Positions 16,606 to 26,926 of a stretch of 64,000 nt of DNA are shown in pieces. The notes under the pieces are model-generated. The model was not told the DNA's origin and searched no databases. It saw only the letters and a list, made by a program, of their open reading frames with translations. The stretch lies in contig NZ_BMDT01000005.1 in assembly GCF_014635985.1 (NCBI RefSeq), forward strand, positions 1 through 64,000, given 5' to 3'. Position 1 is the first letter of the stretch. Each line of letters starts with the position of its first letter. Source of the DNA: Enterococcus alcedinis. GTDB taxonomy: Bacteria > Bacillota > Bacilli > Lactobacillales > Enterococcaceae. A program made the translations under genes and the position numbers.

Positions 16606-18054
16606 TCATACAGCATCTCCGTTATCAATCGTTTCAAAATTTTCTTTTCCACCCAAATCGACAATTTCAAATTGTCCCGTTTCTTGGTTGTATTTTATAG
16701 TAACTTTTTTATAGCGAAAGACTTGTTCAATCGTATCTTTACTATAATCTTTAAAGACTGTACGATATTCAATTAAATACTGAACTTCGTAAGTATCTTT
16801 AGCAACGAGTGTGAATGATTCCACTTCTGGATTCCCGTTTACATAACGCTTATCTTTATTCGAACGTACTTCTGTAATAAAGTTCATAAAATCTTGATAC
16901 TCAAGATTTGCTGTCCCATCTGTAAAATAAGATGCAAACTGTTCTTTTTCTTTCTCATCAAACGTATAAAGTTCATTTGTATGATTCGATACTTCACTGT
17001 AAAAATTACTTAAAAATGAGCTAGCTTCGTAGTCATTTCGAACATCTTCAACTGCTAGCTCCATTCCTGAATAATAGGAACCTTCCTCATAATTTTCTGC
17101 TACAAATTCTGATGCACCAATTTCATAATCAATTGACTGCATTGTTTCTTTATCAAACGTCTTTTGTACACGAACCGTCAAGCCTTCATGCCAAACGACA
17201 TCTTTTACTTCAGCAACACTGTCTTTAATTATTGCAACTGGTTTATCATCCACCATGACTTCTGCACCTTCAACGTTCGATAAGACCATGAAGTGAAGCT
17301 TATGCAAGTCAAGTGTCACATGGCTGTTTTGTTCAAAATCGATATTATTAAAACGAGTCAAATCAATCACTTGTTCTGTCGACACGTCATTTAACGTTCC
17401 TTTAATTTCATAGTTCCCTGGTGTTAATGGTCCCACTTTCGTAATCGATACGGATTCCTCTCCTTCTTTTTTACCATCAACTTCAACGACCACATCTTCT
17501 TGCGGCGTTTCGATGGTCAAATAGACAGGTTTTAATTCCAATACATAACGATCATAAACGAACCACGACTTTCCTTCTTGAACAATTGAAAAATCGACTT
17601 CATCATACATTCGGCTAGTAAAACTCTGAACCAAAGCTGAAAAATTTTCCTTTTGTGCATCTATTTTGTAATAATCTGTCATTTTTTTCAAACTCTTCGC
17701 TGTTACTTTATAACTAGGATCATTTGAAATCATGATTTTCGACCATTGTTCAGGATCTTTTGTCTTAATCGTTTCAACTATACGGGCTACTTGTTGATCA
17801 TAGCCAAAATAATGCTTACCATAAGAATAAATCCCAAACATCATTGCTACTACAATACCAACTGCAAGTAATCCTCGTTTTTGATTTCTCGACAAGGATT
17901 TTCTAGGTGCTTTTATAACCAATGTCTGCGTAGTATCCTCTGAAGCCCTTTCTTCTACTCTATCGATGGTTTCAAGTGTTAAATCCTTCCCACACTCTTC
18001 ACAAAAACGAGCGTTTTCTTCATTTTCAAAGCCACAATTCCAACAAAACTTCAA
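16606..18054 (-). CDS. TcaA-like zinc-ribbon membrane protein
   Basis: The 482-residue product has a Cys4 ribbon (CWNCGFEN, CEECGK), a basic stretch, one TM helix (about 63-80, GLLAVGIVVAMMFGIYSYG), and a large extracytoplasmic part. Its repeated beta modules are like those of staphylococcal TcaA (a PEGA-like stretch PVYLTIETPQEDVVVEVDGK near 180) and a C-terminal NTF2-like segment. TcaA-type proteins are linked to glycopeptide and envelope stress responses. That link is family knowledge and is not shown here. It is first of three ribbon proteins; ribosome site AGGAGG precedes the ATG. Confidence 0.72.
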   Translation of the reverse strand: MKFCWNCGFENEENARFCEECGKDLTLETIDRVEERASEDTTQTLVIKAPRKSLSRNQKRGLLAVGIVVAMMFGIYSYGKHYFGYDQQVARIVETIKTKDPEQWSKIMISNDPSYKVTAKSLKKMTDYYKIDAQKENFSALVQSFTSRMYDEVDFSIVQEGKSWFVYDRYVLELKPVYLTIETPQEDVVVEVDGKKEGEESVSITKVGPLTPGNYEIKGTLNDVSTEQVIDLTRFNNIDFEQNSHVTLDLHKLHFMVLSNVEGAEVMVDDKPVAIIKDSVAEVKDVVWHEGLTVRVQKTFDKETMQSIDYEIGASEFVAENYEEGSYYSGMELAVEDVRNDYEASSFLSNFYSEVSNHTNELYTFDEKEKEQFASYFTDGTANLEYQDFMNFITEVRSNKDKRYVNGNPEVESFTLVAKDTYEVQYLIEYRTVFKDYSKDTIEQVFRYKKVTIKYNQETGQFEIVDLGGKENFETIDNGDAV

Positions 18055-18223
18055 TACTGATTCCTCCTTGTACTATTCTTGCATTAACATGAGTCAAGCA
18101 AGATTCTCTTCCTTGAGGGATTCCCTATCCTCTTTTTATAGCTATAACTATCATGTGGCTATATTCTCTTTTACTTTTAGAAATTTTTCACATAAATAGC
18201 GCAAACTAAAAAATCAATAAAAA

Positions 18224-18258
18224 AACACACTCCATCTAATTAATCGGATGAAGTATGC
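18224..18258 (-). terminator. Terminator after the unknown 233-residue gene
   Basis: CACACTCCATC pairs with GATGAAGTATG; on the minus strand it is followed by seven T. Typical intrinsic terminator. Confidence 0.75.
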
Positions 18259-18301
18259 TAATCATTTATATTAAAATAACTTTTTTATTTATTATTTCAC
18301 A

Positions 18302-19003
18302 CTATATATCTATCTTTTCATTCTGCGCAATAGTAAAATCTTCCTTTGAAATATCATAATTCCCTTCCAAACGATAAAAATCACGTAAAACAATCGAGTA
18401 ATACTCATGAAGAAAATCATCACTTCCGACCTCGAACAAGACAATGTCTCGATCGGCGAAAAAGATGTAGCGAACGTATTTCAGCTTCTTCTCTGAATGC
18501 CCTCGGTGCTTCCAGATTGCTAAGATTGCATCTTTCCATAAATACGTCACCAATGCGGTATTCTCATAAATAATACATAGCTGAAAATCTTCCCAGTTAT
18601 GTGCTGTCTGTGATGTTAAATGGGATCGGTAGGATTTCCACGCATAACTAAAATATTTTTGAGCATCGTGCTCATCTACTGTGTATCTCCTTAAATTAAA
18701 AATCAGATCCAAAAGTTGTTGCTCACGATTATCAAGTACCTCTTCTCGCCAAACAAAACGCTCCACTTCACGCCGACAAAAATTCTCTACTGACCAAGGA
18801 CTTAATAACCAGATATTCGGATTCGTATCGACACCTTGATTCAATAACGCCTTCCCATATAACCGACGTCGAACCTCTTGCTTAAACACTTCAACAGGCG
18901 AAAAATAATCCTCTGCACTCAACTGATCATAATTAGGATATAATAAACGATTCATGATGGTTGTTTGCTCTTCGACTATTCGTTGTTTTTCATTTTCATC
19001 CAT
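18302..19003 (-). CDS. Hypothetical protein, no recognised family
   Basis: ATG at 19003 is chosen because AAGGAG lies 6 bases upstream; an earlier ATG at 19036 lacks a ribosome site. The 233-residue product is soluble and rich in aromatic and charged residues (W, Y, R), with no signal peptide or TM helix. I see no motif I can assign. It sits between the polysaccharide cluster and the zinc-ribbon genes with terminators on both sides, so it is probably monocistronic. Confidence 0.6.
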   Translation of the reverse strand: MDENEKQRIVEEQTTIMNRLLYPNYDQLSAEDYFSPVEVFKQEVRRRLYGKALLNQGVDTNPNIWLLSPWSVENFCRREVERFVWREEVLDNREQQLLDLIFNLRRYTVDEHDAQKYFSYAWKSYRSHLTSQTAHNWEDFQLCIIYENTALVTYLWKDAILAIWKHRGHSEKKLKYVRYIFFADRDIVLFEVGSDDFLHEYYSIVLRDFYRLEGNYDISKEDFTIAQNEKIDI

Positions 19004-19054
19004 AATATACTCCTTAACAAATGTTACAAAATTCACAATAGTTACTAAAATAAA

Positions 19055-19078
19055 AGCAAGCCCAGTAACAGACTTGCT
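19055..19078 (-). terminator. Terminator of the polysaccharide cluster
   Basis: AGCAAG pairs with CTTGCT; on the minus strand it is followed by TTTTATTTTAG, just after galU. Confidence 0.65.
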
Positions 19079-19085
19079 CGTGTTG

Positions 19086-19955
19086 CTAAAGTGTATTCAC
19101 TAGTTCTTTCAAATAAGCAACGAGTTCTTCTTTAATCTCTGGATGTTTCAATCCATATTGAATATTGGCTTCTAACATGCCCATTTTATTACCTACATCA
19201 TAACGAATCCCTTTAAACTCGTGAGCAAAGACGCGTTGTGTTTTATTCAACGTATCAATGGCATCCGTTAGTTGAATCTCGCCACCTATTCCAGGTTCTT
19301 GGTTTTCTAAAATTTCAAAAATTTCAGGTTTCAGTAAGTAACGACCAATAATCGCTAAATTACTTGGTGCATCCGCTGGTTTTGGTTTTTCAACGAAATG
19401 ACTAACATCATACAAACCTTCAGATACTTCTTCATTGGGCGCAATCACACCATATTTATCGGTATCTTCATGTGGGATTTCCATTACTGCTAATGCAGAA
19501 GCTTTCGTTGCATCATACGTATTAATTAATTGCTTCGTTAAAGGAAGCTCATCTTCCATAATATCGTCGCCTAACATCACGACAAACGGTTCGTTACCTA
19601 CAAAAGCTTTCGCTTGTAACACCGCATGACCAAGCCCTAGAGGACGTTTTTGGCGAATGAAGTGAATATTAATACCTGTCGTTTCTTCGACTAACGCTAA
19701 CAGCTCATCTTTGCCTTTTGATGCAAGGTTTTGTTCCAACTCTACATTGGCATCAAAGTGATCTTCGATTGGACGTTTCGCTTTTCCTGTCACAATAATA
19801 ATATCTTCAATCCCCGATGCAATCGCTTCTTCAACGATAAATTGAATCGTTGGCTTATCGATGATCGGTAACATTTCTTTGGCAATCGCCTTCGTTGCTG
19901 GTAAAAACCTCGTTCCCAGACCAGCTGCAGGAATAACTGCTTTGCGTACTTTCAA
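19086..19955 (-). CDS. galU: UTP-glucose-1-phosphate uridylyltransferase
   Basis: The 289-residue enzyme begins [26 protein letters not shown]-like with the nucleotide-binding GLGTRFLP motif, and contains the sugar-phosphate-site segments GEIQLTDAI and FVEKPKP. Length and order match GalU. It makes UDP-glucose, which the next gene upstream oxidises to UDP-glucuronate. It is the last gene of the polysaccharide cluster, 18 bp after the dehydrogenase gene. Confidence 0.95.
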   Translation of the reverse strand: MKVRKAVIPAAGLGTRFLPATKAIAKEMLPIIDKPTIQFIVEEAIASGIEDIIIVTGKAKRPIEDHFDANVELEQNLASKGKDELLALVEETTGINIHFIRQKRPLGLGHAVLQAKAFVGNEPFVVMLGDDIMEDELPLTKQLINTYDATKASALAVMEIPHEDTDKYGVIAPNEEVSEGLYDVSHFVEKPKPADAPSNLAIIGRYLLKPEIFEILENQEPGIGGEIQLTDAIDTLNKTQRVFAHEFKGIRYDVGNKMGMLEANIQYGLKHPEIKEELVAYLKELVNTL

Positions 19956-19973
19956 TTTAAATAGCTCCTTTTG

Positions 19974-21140
19974 TTAATTATCTCCAAAGACATCTCGGGT
20001 ATAAACTTTGTCACTCACATCGTTTAATTCTGCTTCGAATCTATTCGATACAATCACATCTGAAATTTCTTTGAATTCATTTAAATCTTTAATTACACGT
20101 GAATTATAAAAATATTCTGCTTCAAGTGCTGGTTCAAAAACAACGACTTCCACACCTTTTGCTTTAATCCGTTTCATAATTCCTTGAATGGCAGACTGTC
20201 TAAAATTATCAGAATCGGTTTTCATTGTTAATCGATATATACCTACAATTTCAGGTGATTTTTTAAGGATCATTTCTGCAATATGGTCTTTTCTTGTACG
20301 GTTAGCGTCGACAATGGCAGACATAATATTTTGCGGAACATCGGTATAGTTTGCTAATAACTGCTTCGTATCTTTTGGTAAACAATAGCCACCATAACCA
20401 AACGAAGGATTATTATAGTGCGTTCCGATTCGAGGATCTAAACCAATACCTTCGATAATTTGTCTACTATCTAAACCACGAACCTCAGCATAAGAATCGA
20501 GTTCATTAATATAGGCTACACGCATTGCTAAGTATGTATTAGCAAATAATTTGATTGCTTCAGCCTCTGTCGAATTTGTAAATAAAATGTCGATATCTTC
20601 TTTAACTGCGCCTTCTGCTAGAAGATTCGCAAATTTTTCAGCCCGCTCAGATTGTTCCCCTACGACAATTCTAGACGGATATAAATTATCATACAACGCT
20701 TTTCCTTCTCTCAGAAATTCTGGTGAGAAAATGATATTTTCAGTATCAAACATCTCTTTTACTTTTTCAGTATATCCTACTGGAACTGTCGATTTAATAA
20801 TCATTGTTGCATCAGGATTAATCGATATGACATTCTTAATTACTGATTCGACCGTTCTGGTGTTAAAATAATTTAATTCTGAATCATAGTTTGTAGGTGT
20901 TGAAATAATGACAAACTCTGCGTCCTTAAATGCCTTGTAGTTATCAGTTGTTGCAACTAAGTTTAATTTTTTGTTTGCAAAATATTCCTCAATTTTCTCA
21001 TCCTGAATTGGTGATTGGCGATTATTGATCATATCAACTTTTTCTTGAATAATATCTAACGCAACCACTTCATGATTTTGAGATAATAAAACTGCATTTG
21101 AAAGTCCCACATAACCTGTACCGGCAACTGCGATTTTCAT
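19974..21140 (-). CDS. ugd: UDP-glucose 6-dehydrogenase
   Basis: The start is set at ATG 21140 ([13 protein letters not shown]), with AAGGAAG upstream; a longer reading from 21215 adds 25 unrelated residues. The product (388 residues) has the N-terminal Rossmann GTGYVGL, the substrate stretch [13 protein letters not shown], and the catalytic cysteine in [15 protein letters not shown]. The family converts UDP-glucose to UDP-glucuronate with two NAD+. Together with galU it supplies glucuronic acid for an acidic polysaccharide. Confidence 0.93.
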   Translation of the reverse strand: MKIAVAGTGYVGLSNAVLLSQNHEVVALDIIQEKVDMINNRQSPIQDEKIEEYFANKKLNLVATTDNYKAFKDAEFVIISTPTNYDSELNYFNTRTVESVIKNVISINPDATMIIKSTVPVGYTEKVKEMFDTENIIFSPEFLREGKALYDNLYPSRIVVGEQSERAEKFANLLAEGAVKEDIDILFTNSTEAEAIKLFANTYLAMRVAYINELDSYAEVRGLDSRQIIEGIGLDPRIGTHYNNPSFGYGGYCLPKDTKQLLANYTDVPQNIMSAIVDANRTRKDHIAEMILKKSPEIVGIYRLTMKTDSDNFRQSAIQGIMKRIKAKGVEVVVFEPALEAEYFYNSRVIKDLNEFKEISDVIVSNRFEAELNDVSDKVYTRDVFGDN

Positions 21141-21215
21141 TTTTTCACTTCCTTGCTTTTTTATTAATGCATCCAATTTATATTTTAAAATCAAATTTGA
21201 TATAAATTTTAACAA

Positions 21216-22346
21216 TTAAATGCCTAAGCCATTATCCATGAGAATATCTGCAATTCTCTTACATGCCTCTCCATCACCATACGGATTACTCGCTTTACTC
21301 ATTTCCTTGTAAACAATTTCATCCTCAAGCAGTTCTTTAAATGACGAGTAGATGATTTCTTCATCCGTTCCAACCAATTTCAGCGTTCCTGCCGCAATCC
21401 CTTCTGGACGCTCTGTGGTATCACGCATGACCAATACTGGTTTCCCCAGACTTGGTGCCTCTTCTTGAACCCCACCACTGTCCGTTAGAATTAAGTACGA
21501 TTGAGCCATAAAATTATGGAAATCTAGCACTTCTAAAGGTTCGATAATCCGAATACGATCATCATTTCCTAAAATTTCATTGGCTGCTTCTCGTACCATT
21601 GGATTCATGTGAATCGGATAAACGACTTTAATATCGGGTGTTTCGTCTACAATCCGTTTAATCGCTCGGAACATATGTCGCATTGGTTCGCCTAAATTTT
21701 CTCGTCTATGAGCAGTAATCATAATTAGACGACTATCCTTAGCCCATTCGATATGTTCATGAGTATAATCGGTTTTAACTGTGGTACTTAAGGCATCTAT
21801 CACGGTATTTCCTGTCACAAAAATTGTTGCTTCATCTTTTCCTTCTTGTAATAAGTTTTCTTTGGATTGCTCTGTTGGTGAAAAATGATATTGCGCAACC
21901 AAGCCTACTGCTTGACGGTTAAATTCTTCTGGAAATGGCGAGTAAATATTATGCGTTCTTAAGCCAGCTTCCACATGTCCCACTGGAATTTGTAAATAAA
22001 AACAAGCCAACGAAGTCACAAAAGTCGTTGAGGTATCACCATGAACAAGTACGATATCTGGTTTTACTTCTTCTAGTACATCTTTCATACGATCTAAAAT
22101 ATTAATAGTGACATCAAACAACGTCTGTTTACTCTTCATAATCGATAAATCATAATCCGGTTCAATCTCAAATGTCTCAAGTACTTGATCCAACATTTGA
22201 CGGTGCTGTCCTGTTACACAAACAATCGTTTCTAAACTTTCTCTTGTCTTCAATTCTTTGACTAGTGGACACATTTTAATGGCTTCCGGACGTGTTCCGA
22301 AGACCACCATAACTTTCTTTCTAATGGGTAACGCCTCCTCAATCAT
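21216..22346 (-). CDS. wecB: UDP-N-acetylglucosamine 2-epimerase (non-hydrolysing)
   Basis: Clear WecB/MnaA family: GTRPEAIKMCPLV, CVTGQHRQML, VHGDTSTTF, GHVEAGLRT, EEFNRQ and TDSGGVQEEAP occur in order. It makes UDP-ManNAc. The start is uncertain: the ATG at 22346 has no ribosome site, and GAGGAGG lies inside the first codons. Eight bases after GAGGAGG comes ATT (22323-22325), which would give (M)RKKVMVVFGTRPE, exactly the usual family start. An AUU start is therefore plausible. It pairs with the dehydrogenase gene just upstream. Confidence 0.92.
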   Translation of the reverse strand: MIEEALPIRKKVMVVFGTRPEAIKMCPLVKELKTRESLETIVCVTGQHRQMLDQVLETFEIEPDYDLSIMKSKQTLFDVTINILDRMKDVLEEVKPDIVLVHGDTSTTFVTSLACFYLQIPVGHVEAGLRTHNIYSPFPEEFNRQAVGLVAQYHFSPTEQSKENLLQEGKDEATIFVTGNTVIDALSTTVKTDYTHEHIEWAKDSRLIMITAHRRENLGEPMRHMFRAIKRIVDETPDIKVVYPIHMNPMVREAANEILGNDDRIRIIEPLEVLDFHNFMAQSYLILTDSGGVQEEAPSLGKPVLVMRDTTERPEGIAAGTLKLVGTDEEIIYSSFKELLEDEIVYKEMSKASNPYGDGEACKRIADILMDNGLGI

Positions 22347-22349
22347 CGG

Positions 22350-23570
22350 TTATAAGTGATACGCATTTTCAAATGCCGTAATATTTTTTGTATCTAAAAT
22401 ATGTTTTGTTTTAATTAACTCGAGATTTTCCTTGAGGTGTTGATGCCCTACCATCACAACGATTACTTCAACATCATTGACGAATTCCTCGAATCCCAAG
22501 ACTTGTCCTTCGACTAATTTCTCTTTGACAAATGGATCAAATGATTTCACTCCTAGAATTGACGCTTCGTCCATCTTTTCTAGCAGTTGTAAACTTGGAC
22601 TTTCACGTACATCATCGACATCTTCTTTGTAGGCTAATCCATACAAACCGACTTTGGATATATCTGAAATATTGTGCTCTCTCATGATTTCACGGATTCG
22701 ATTGAATACATGATTCGGCATATCATCATTCGTTTTTCTTGCTGTATGAATTAAATTTGTTAATTCTGGATAATCCCCTACTAGGAACCATGGATCGACT
22801 GGAATACAGTGCCCACCTACACCAGGTCCAGGTTGTAAAATATTTACACGTGGATGGTGATTCGCAATACGAATGATTTCATAAACATCCATTCCTTCGG
22901 AATGAGCAATTCGTGCTAATTCGTTGGCAAAAGCAATGTTGATATCACGAAAAGTATTTTCTACGACTTTAGACATTTCAGCTGAACGAATATCTGTTAA
23001 GATGATTTCAGATTTACAGAAACTCGCATACAGCGCTTTTACTTTTTCCGCAATTTCTACACTATCGGCACCGATCGTTCGAGAGTTATGCTCTAACTCA
23101 TAAATCATATTTCCAGGGATAATTCGTTCCGGTGCATGAACTAAATGAATATCTTCGCCAATGACTAATCCTTTATCTTCAATTAATGGTCGAATATGTT
23201 TATCTATCGAACCTGGTGAAATCGTTGACTCGATAATAATAATTGCACCTTTATTACAAACATCCAAAATACCGGTTACTGCGGAGATCAAATATTTCTG
23301 GTCTAATTTCTTACTGTCTTTCATGTAAGGTGTTGGTACAGCCACGATATACATATCGGATTTTTTGTATTCGGTTGAGAATTCAATCCCTCCTTCAATC
23401 GCAGATTGAAATAGTTCTTCTAAACCTTTTTCCTCAAATGTCAATTCACCTTGTTTTAAAGAATTGACTAGTTGAGAATTATAGTCGGTCCCGACAACTT
23501 TTACTCCATGTTTTGCAAACATTAATGCTGTTGGTAAGCCAATATAGCCTAATCCTATTATATTAATCAT
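22350..23570 (-). CDS. wecC: UDP-N-acetyl-D-mannosamine dehydrogenase
   Basis: The 406-residue protein has the Rossmann motif GLGYIGLPTALMFAKHG at the N-terminus, and the catalytic cysteine lies in GPGVGGHCIPVDPWFL (near residue 250), the form typical of WecC rather than Ugd. It oxidises UDP-ManNAc to UDP-ManNAcA. The ATG overlaps the stop of the acetyltransferase gene upstream; GAGGAGAG is the ribosome site. With wecB it implies ManNAc-uronate in the repeat unit. Confidence 0.92.
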   Translation of the reverse strand: MINIIGLGYIGLPTALMFAKHGVKVVGTDYNSQLVNSLKQGELTFEEKGLEELFQSAIEGGIEFSTEYKKSDMYIVAVPTPYMKDSKKLDQKYLISAVTGILDVCNKGAIIIIESTISPGSIDKHIRPLIEDKGLVIGEDIHLVHAPERIIPGNMIYELEHNSRTIGADSVEIAEKVKALYASFCKSEIILTDIRSAEMSKVVENTFRDINIAFANELARIAHSEGMDVYEIIRIANHHPRVNILQPGPGVGGHCIPVDPWFLVGDYPELTNLIHTARKTNDDMPNHVFNRIREIMREHNISDISKVGLYGLAYKEDVDDVRESPSLQLLEKMDEASILGVKSFDPFVKEKLVEGQVLGFEEFVNDVEVIVVMVGHQHLKENLELIKTKHILDTKNITAFENAYHL

Positions 23571-24088
23571 CTATAACTCTCCTCAATTCTATCTTTTATT
23601 TTTTTTGCCGGTACTCCGGCATATATTGAGTAATCTTCAACATCTTTTGTAACTACCGCCCCAGCCCCAATCACTGCTCCTTCTCCTACTGTAACACCTG
23701 GTAAAATAGTAACGTTAGATGCTAGCCAAGCTCCTTTTTTTATGTGTATTGGATGAGAAGTGTGTCCAGAAAAACGGATAGATTTTGATACATCTTTAGG
23801 AATTGCATGATTCTGAGATAGCAAATTACACTTATACCCTATCATAACATCATCTTCTATTTTAATACTTCCTCCCGCTGTTAATACTGTGTAGCAACTG
23901 ATCACAACATTATCTCCTACAACAAGATTTTTGGGGCTATTAATAATCACTCCCACATCAATAAATGGATTCCCACCTATTTTTGCACCTCTAAAGTTAA
24001 GCATTTTTTTTTTCATAAAATTATTAAATTTACTTGGCGAAGTCATTCTTATATAGAAATCAAACCAATTAGATATTACCCTTTTCAC
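23567..24088 (-). CDS. Left-handed beta-helix O-acetyltransferase (WcaF/maltose acetyltransferase-like)
   Basis: A GTG start at 24088 follows CGGAGGA by 6 bases; the ATG at 24118 has no such signal. About 173 residues with hexapeptide repeats from residue 45 on (IGGNPFIDVGVIIN, VVGDNVVISC) and the C-terminal active-site turn VTVGEGAVIGAGAVVTKDV. It probably O-acetylates a sugar of the polysaccharide. The position between flippase and wecC supports this. The acceptor is unknown. Confidence 0.82.
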   Translation of the reverse strand: MKRVISNWFDFYIRMTSPSKFNNFMKKKMLNFRGAKIGGNPFIDVGVIINSPKNLVVGDNVVISCYTVLTAGGSIKIEDDVMIGYKCNLLSQNHAIPKDVSKSIRFSGHTSHPIHIKKGAWLASNVTILPGVTVGEGAVIGAGAVVTKDVEDYSIYAGVPAKKIKDRIEESYR

Positions 24089-24201
24089 AATTAATCCTCC
24101 GAATCTAAAAAAGTTCATTTTATTTCTTTTATAATATTAAATAACTCATAAGATGCGCGCTATATATCCTAAACCTGGATTTAACTCTAAAAATCTATAA
24201 A

Positions 24202-25638
24202 TTAATTTTTATACTCTGAAAAATTCTTTTTTATTTTTTTCCAAAATACAAAGGAGTAAATCCCAAAAATAATTAAAGTATTCTTAATAAGGTCCAAGAA
24301 TACATGGAATTTATCTGTATATTCACCAGTTTTTGGAGATAATGATAAAAATAGTATAGGTAAACATAACATTAACCAATAACTCATGCTTATGAGATGT
24401 TTTTTAGTTTCTTTTGTTACAAGATAATATATTACAATAAAAAGAAATACATAACAAAATAAGGTAGTCATCGCAGCAGATACATAGCCATATATTGGAA
24501 CAAAATATAGGTTCATTAGTATATTCATAAATCCAATTAATCCCAATAAATACATCACTATTTTTATTCTGTTTTTTACTAAGTAATAATTAGATACCAT
24601 TCTATACAATCCAAAATAAAATTGGCCTACCACGATATATACTGATATCTTTGTAGATACATTGTAACTACTATTAAACAACAAATAGTTTATTTTATCG
24701 TAATTAAAAATTGCAACAGTTATGATAAAAGTTGTGACTAGTAAATATGTTTCAATTATAATTTTCAATTTTTCTAAATATTCATTAATTCCATACTCCT
24801 CATACTTTACATAAAGATAACTTGGAATGTATAAGTAGAAAACAGCTATTATAACATCTACTATTTGAGCATATAATGTATAATTAATTGCATATATACC
24901 TACATAATAATCACCTCGATCTAACAAGTTTTTAATTATTATCCTATCTCCTGACGATAAAATTAATCCTGCTAAAGCAATTCCAATACTAGGTACAATA
25001 AATTTAATTACTTTCCGATAATCAGGAGAGTCCGTTTTTCTTATCATGAAATTAAAATTACTATTATTATTATTAATTAATTTCACAACAATAATAACAA
25101 CTACTAATATGCTAAAAACTAAACTTCCCAACAACAAATGCATTGTATTCAAATCCAAATAAATATACGCAATGAATACAAAAATATATTGGGATAAGAC
25201 ATTCAGCATCGTCAACACAGAGAAAACAAATTTATTTCCATTTACATTTAAAAAGCTTTTATAATATGATGTCATATTTACAAAATAATAAACTGTAGCT
25301 ATGTATAAAAACAGAAAATCTTTATAAATGTACATAAAAAACAATAAACACACAATATAGAACAACGTAGAGTATAAAATAAATTTAAAAATAGCTTCTT
25401 TATCCTTTTTATACTCAGGAAAATTTCTGTTTAGATATCTTAATATATAACTGTTTATTCCCGGCATTAATGTTATCAAAACAATATAATTTATAATAGA
25501 AATATAGTAGTTATATATACCGTATTCACTAGGGTCTAATGCATTAGTTATTATTGGCAGTATCGCAAAACTTAATATAGGTCCTATAATATAGGAAAAT
25601 ATAGGCAAAAAACTAATGAAAGTATTTCTTTTTTTCAT
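24202..25638 (-). CDS. wzx: Polysaccharide flippase (Wzx/MOP superfamily)
   Basis: 478 residues with about 12-14 hydrophobic segments, and the N-terminal pattern FLPIFSYIIGPILSFAILPIITNALDPSEYGIYNYY that marks RfbX/MATE-like polysaccharide exporters. It should move the undecaprenyl-linked repeat across the membrane. The gene is markedly AT-rich, like other serotype-type genes of the cluster (23.6-33 kb), which suggests exchange by recombination. Confidence 0.88.
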   Translation of the reverse strand: MKKRNTFISFLPIFSYIIGPILSFAILPIITNALDPSEYGIYNYYISIINYIVLITLMPGINSYILRYLNRNFPEYKKDKEAIFKFILYSTLFYIVCLLFFMYIYKDFLFLYIATVYYFVNMTSYYKSFLNVNGNKFVFSVLTMLNVLSQYIFVFIAYIYLDLNTMHLLLGSLVFSILVVVIIVVKLINNNNSNFNFMIRKTDSPDYRKVIKFIVPSIGIALAGLILSSGDRIIIKNLLDRGDYYVGIYAINYTLYAQIVDVIIAVFYLYIPSYLYVKYEEYGINEYLEKLKIIIETYLLVTTFIITVAIFNYDKINYLLFNSSYNVSTKISVYIVVGQFYFGLYRMVSNYYLVKNRIKIVMYLLGLIGFMNILMNLYFVPIYGYVSAAMTTLFCYVFLFIVIYYLVTKETKKHLISMSYWLMLCLPILFLSLSPKTGEYTDKFHVFLDLIKNTLIIFGIYSFVFWKKIKKNFSEYKN

Positions 25639-25700
25639 TTCGGACTTCTCAATTCTATGTTTTATTTTAATCTATAATAAATTATAGCATTCAAATTCCT

Positions 25701-26909
25701 TTAAATTTTATTCCCATCAAATATCTTACTAGCTATATTACTCCCTGAAAATTCCGGCATTACATAGCTTTTTTTGAGATTTTTCAAGAATTCTAAATTG
25801 ATACTTTCTTGATTATTTTCCATGAGTATCGTTCTATCAGTAGATAACACGAACTTCGAAACAGATGTTTCTTTATCTTCAACTAGTGCTAGAATCGGTC
25901 TATCTGTACCAAAATAATCATATAACTTTCCTGGTATCTGAGTTGTTCCTCCGCTATTATCTATGAAAATAAGAATATCTGACTCTCTATAAATCTCTTG
26001 AATCTTATTAAATTCTACAGAACCTTTGATACTAACAAATGAATACTTGCTCAACTTTGTTTCAATTTGAGGATCTACATAACCATAGATATTCAATCTA
26101 ATTTTCTTATAATTAGTAGAGTTATATATCTCAATCTTATTTATCAAGTTAAATAAATTTCTATCTTTTGTTAGAATTCCTGTATAGGTAAACACAATTT
26201 CTTCTTGTTGATAAATCTCAATTCCTTCACATTTTTCTAAATAAGACCTTCCTAAATAAGATATTTTATCTGCCATCTTAGGATATTTTTTTTTTATAAA
26301 CTCAGTTGTAGGTAGCGACACATAAAATACCTTATCTGCTTTTTCTAGCATTTTTTTCTCTCTATGTCTTGCTCTTATTTTATTCAATTTACTGATATTC
26401 ATATCATCGTTCCAAGGATCTCCCCATATTTGATACCACATACTTCCCGGAAACTTTCTTGTTATTTTTTCAGCCACAAAATGCGAAGTCTTTGTGTCCG
26501 ATGACGATATAATAAGATCAAAATGTTCAGTAAACATAGTTTGATTATACATGGATACCCATTCTTTATCTGTGTCAGGAAAGAAATAGATATCTTTGAC
26601 TATCTTTTTAAACAATCTAAATACTGAACTGCGATTAACGTTATGGTTGTTTGTTTTTTTATTATTTTCCTTTTTACCAGCCTGAACAGATAAATACTTA
26701 CTCAACAACTTTAATTCCGACTGATATATTTTTACATCTTTAGATATTGAATCACTTAAATATGAATCTTGAAAACTATCTGGATATTTTATTGTTAAGA
26801 CACTTACCTCATGACCATTTGACACCAAGCCATTTATTAAACCTACATTACGAATTGATGCTGAACTGTTTTTTTTTAATACTAATGAAGATATATATAA
26901 TATTTTCAT
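25701..26909 (-). CDS. Glycosyltransferase, family 4-like
   Basis: ATG 26909 (MKILYISSLVLKKNSSASIR) follows GGAGGAAG. The 402-residue protein has a GT-B layout: N-terminal KILYISS with a glycine-poor donor loop, and C-terminal ESDILIFIDNSGGTTQIPGKLYDYFGTDRPILAL, where GKLYDYFGTDRP resembles the sugar-nucleotide-binding E-x7-E region of GT4. It is predicted to add one sugar of the repeat unit on the cytoplasmic face. Donor and acceptor are unknown. Confidence 0.82.
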   Translation of the reverse strand: MKILYISSLVLKKNSSASIRNVGLINGLVSNGHEVSVLTIKYPDSFQDSYLSDSISKDVKIYQSELKLLSKYLSVQAGKKENNKKTNNHNVNRSSVFRLFKKIVKDIYFFPDTDKEWVSMYNQTMFTEHFDLIISSSDTKTSHFVAEKITRKFPGSMWYQIWGDPWNDDMNISKLNKIRARHREKKMLEKADKVFYVSLPTTEFIKKKYPKMADKISYLGRSYLEKCEGIEIYQQEEIVFTYTGILTKDRNLFNLINKIEIYNSTNYKKIRLNIYGYVDPQIETKLSKYSFVSIKGSVEFNKIQEIYRESDILIFIDNSGGTTQIPGKLYDYFGTDRPILALVEDKETSVSKFVLSTDRTILMENNQESINLEFLKNLKKSYVMPEFSGSNIASKIFDGNKI

Positions 26910-26926
26910 AAATTCTTCCTCCACTT

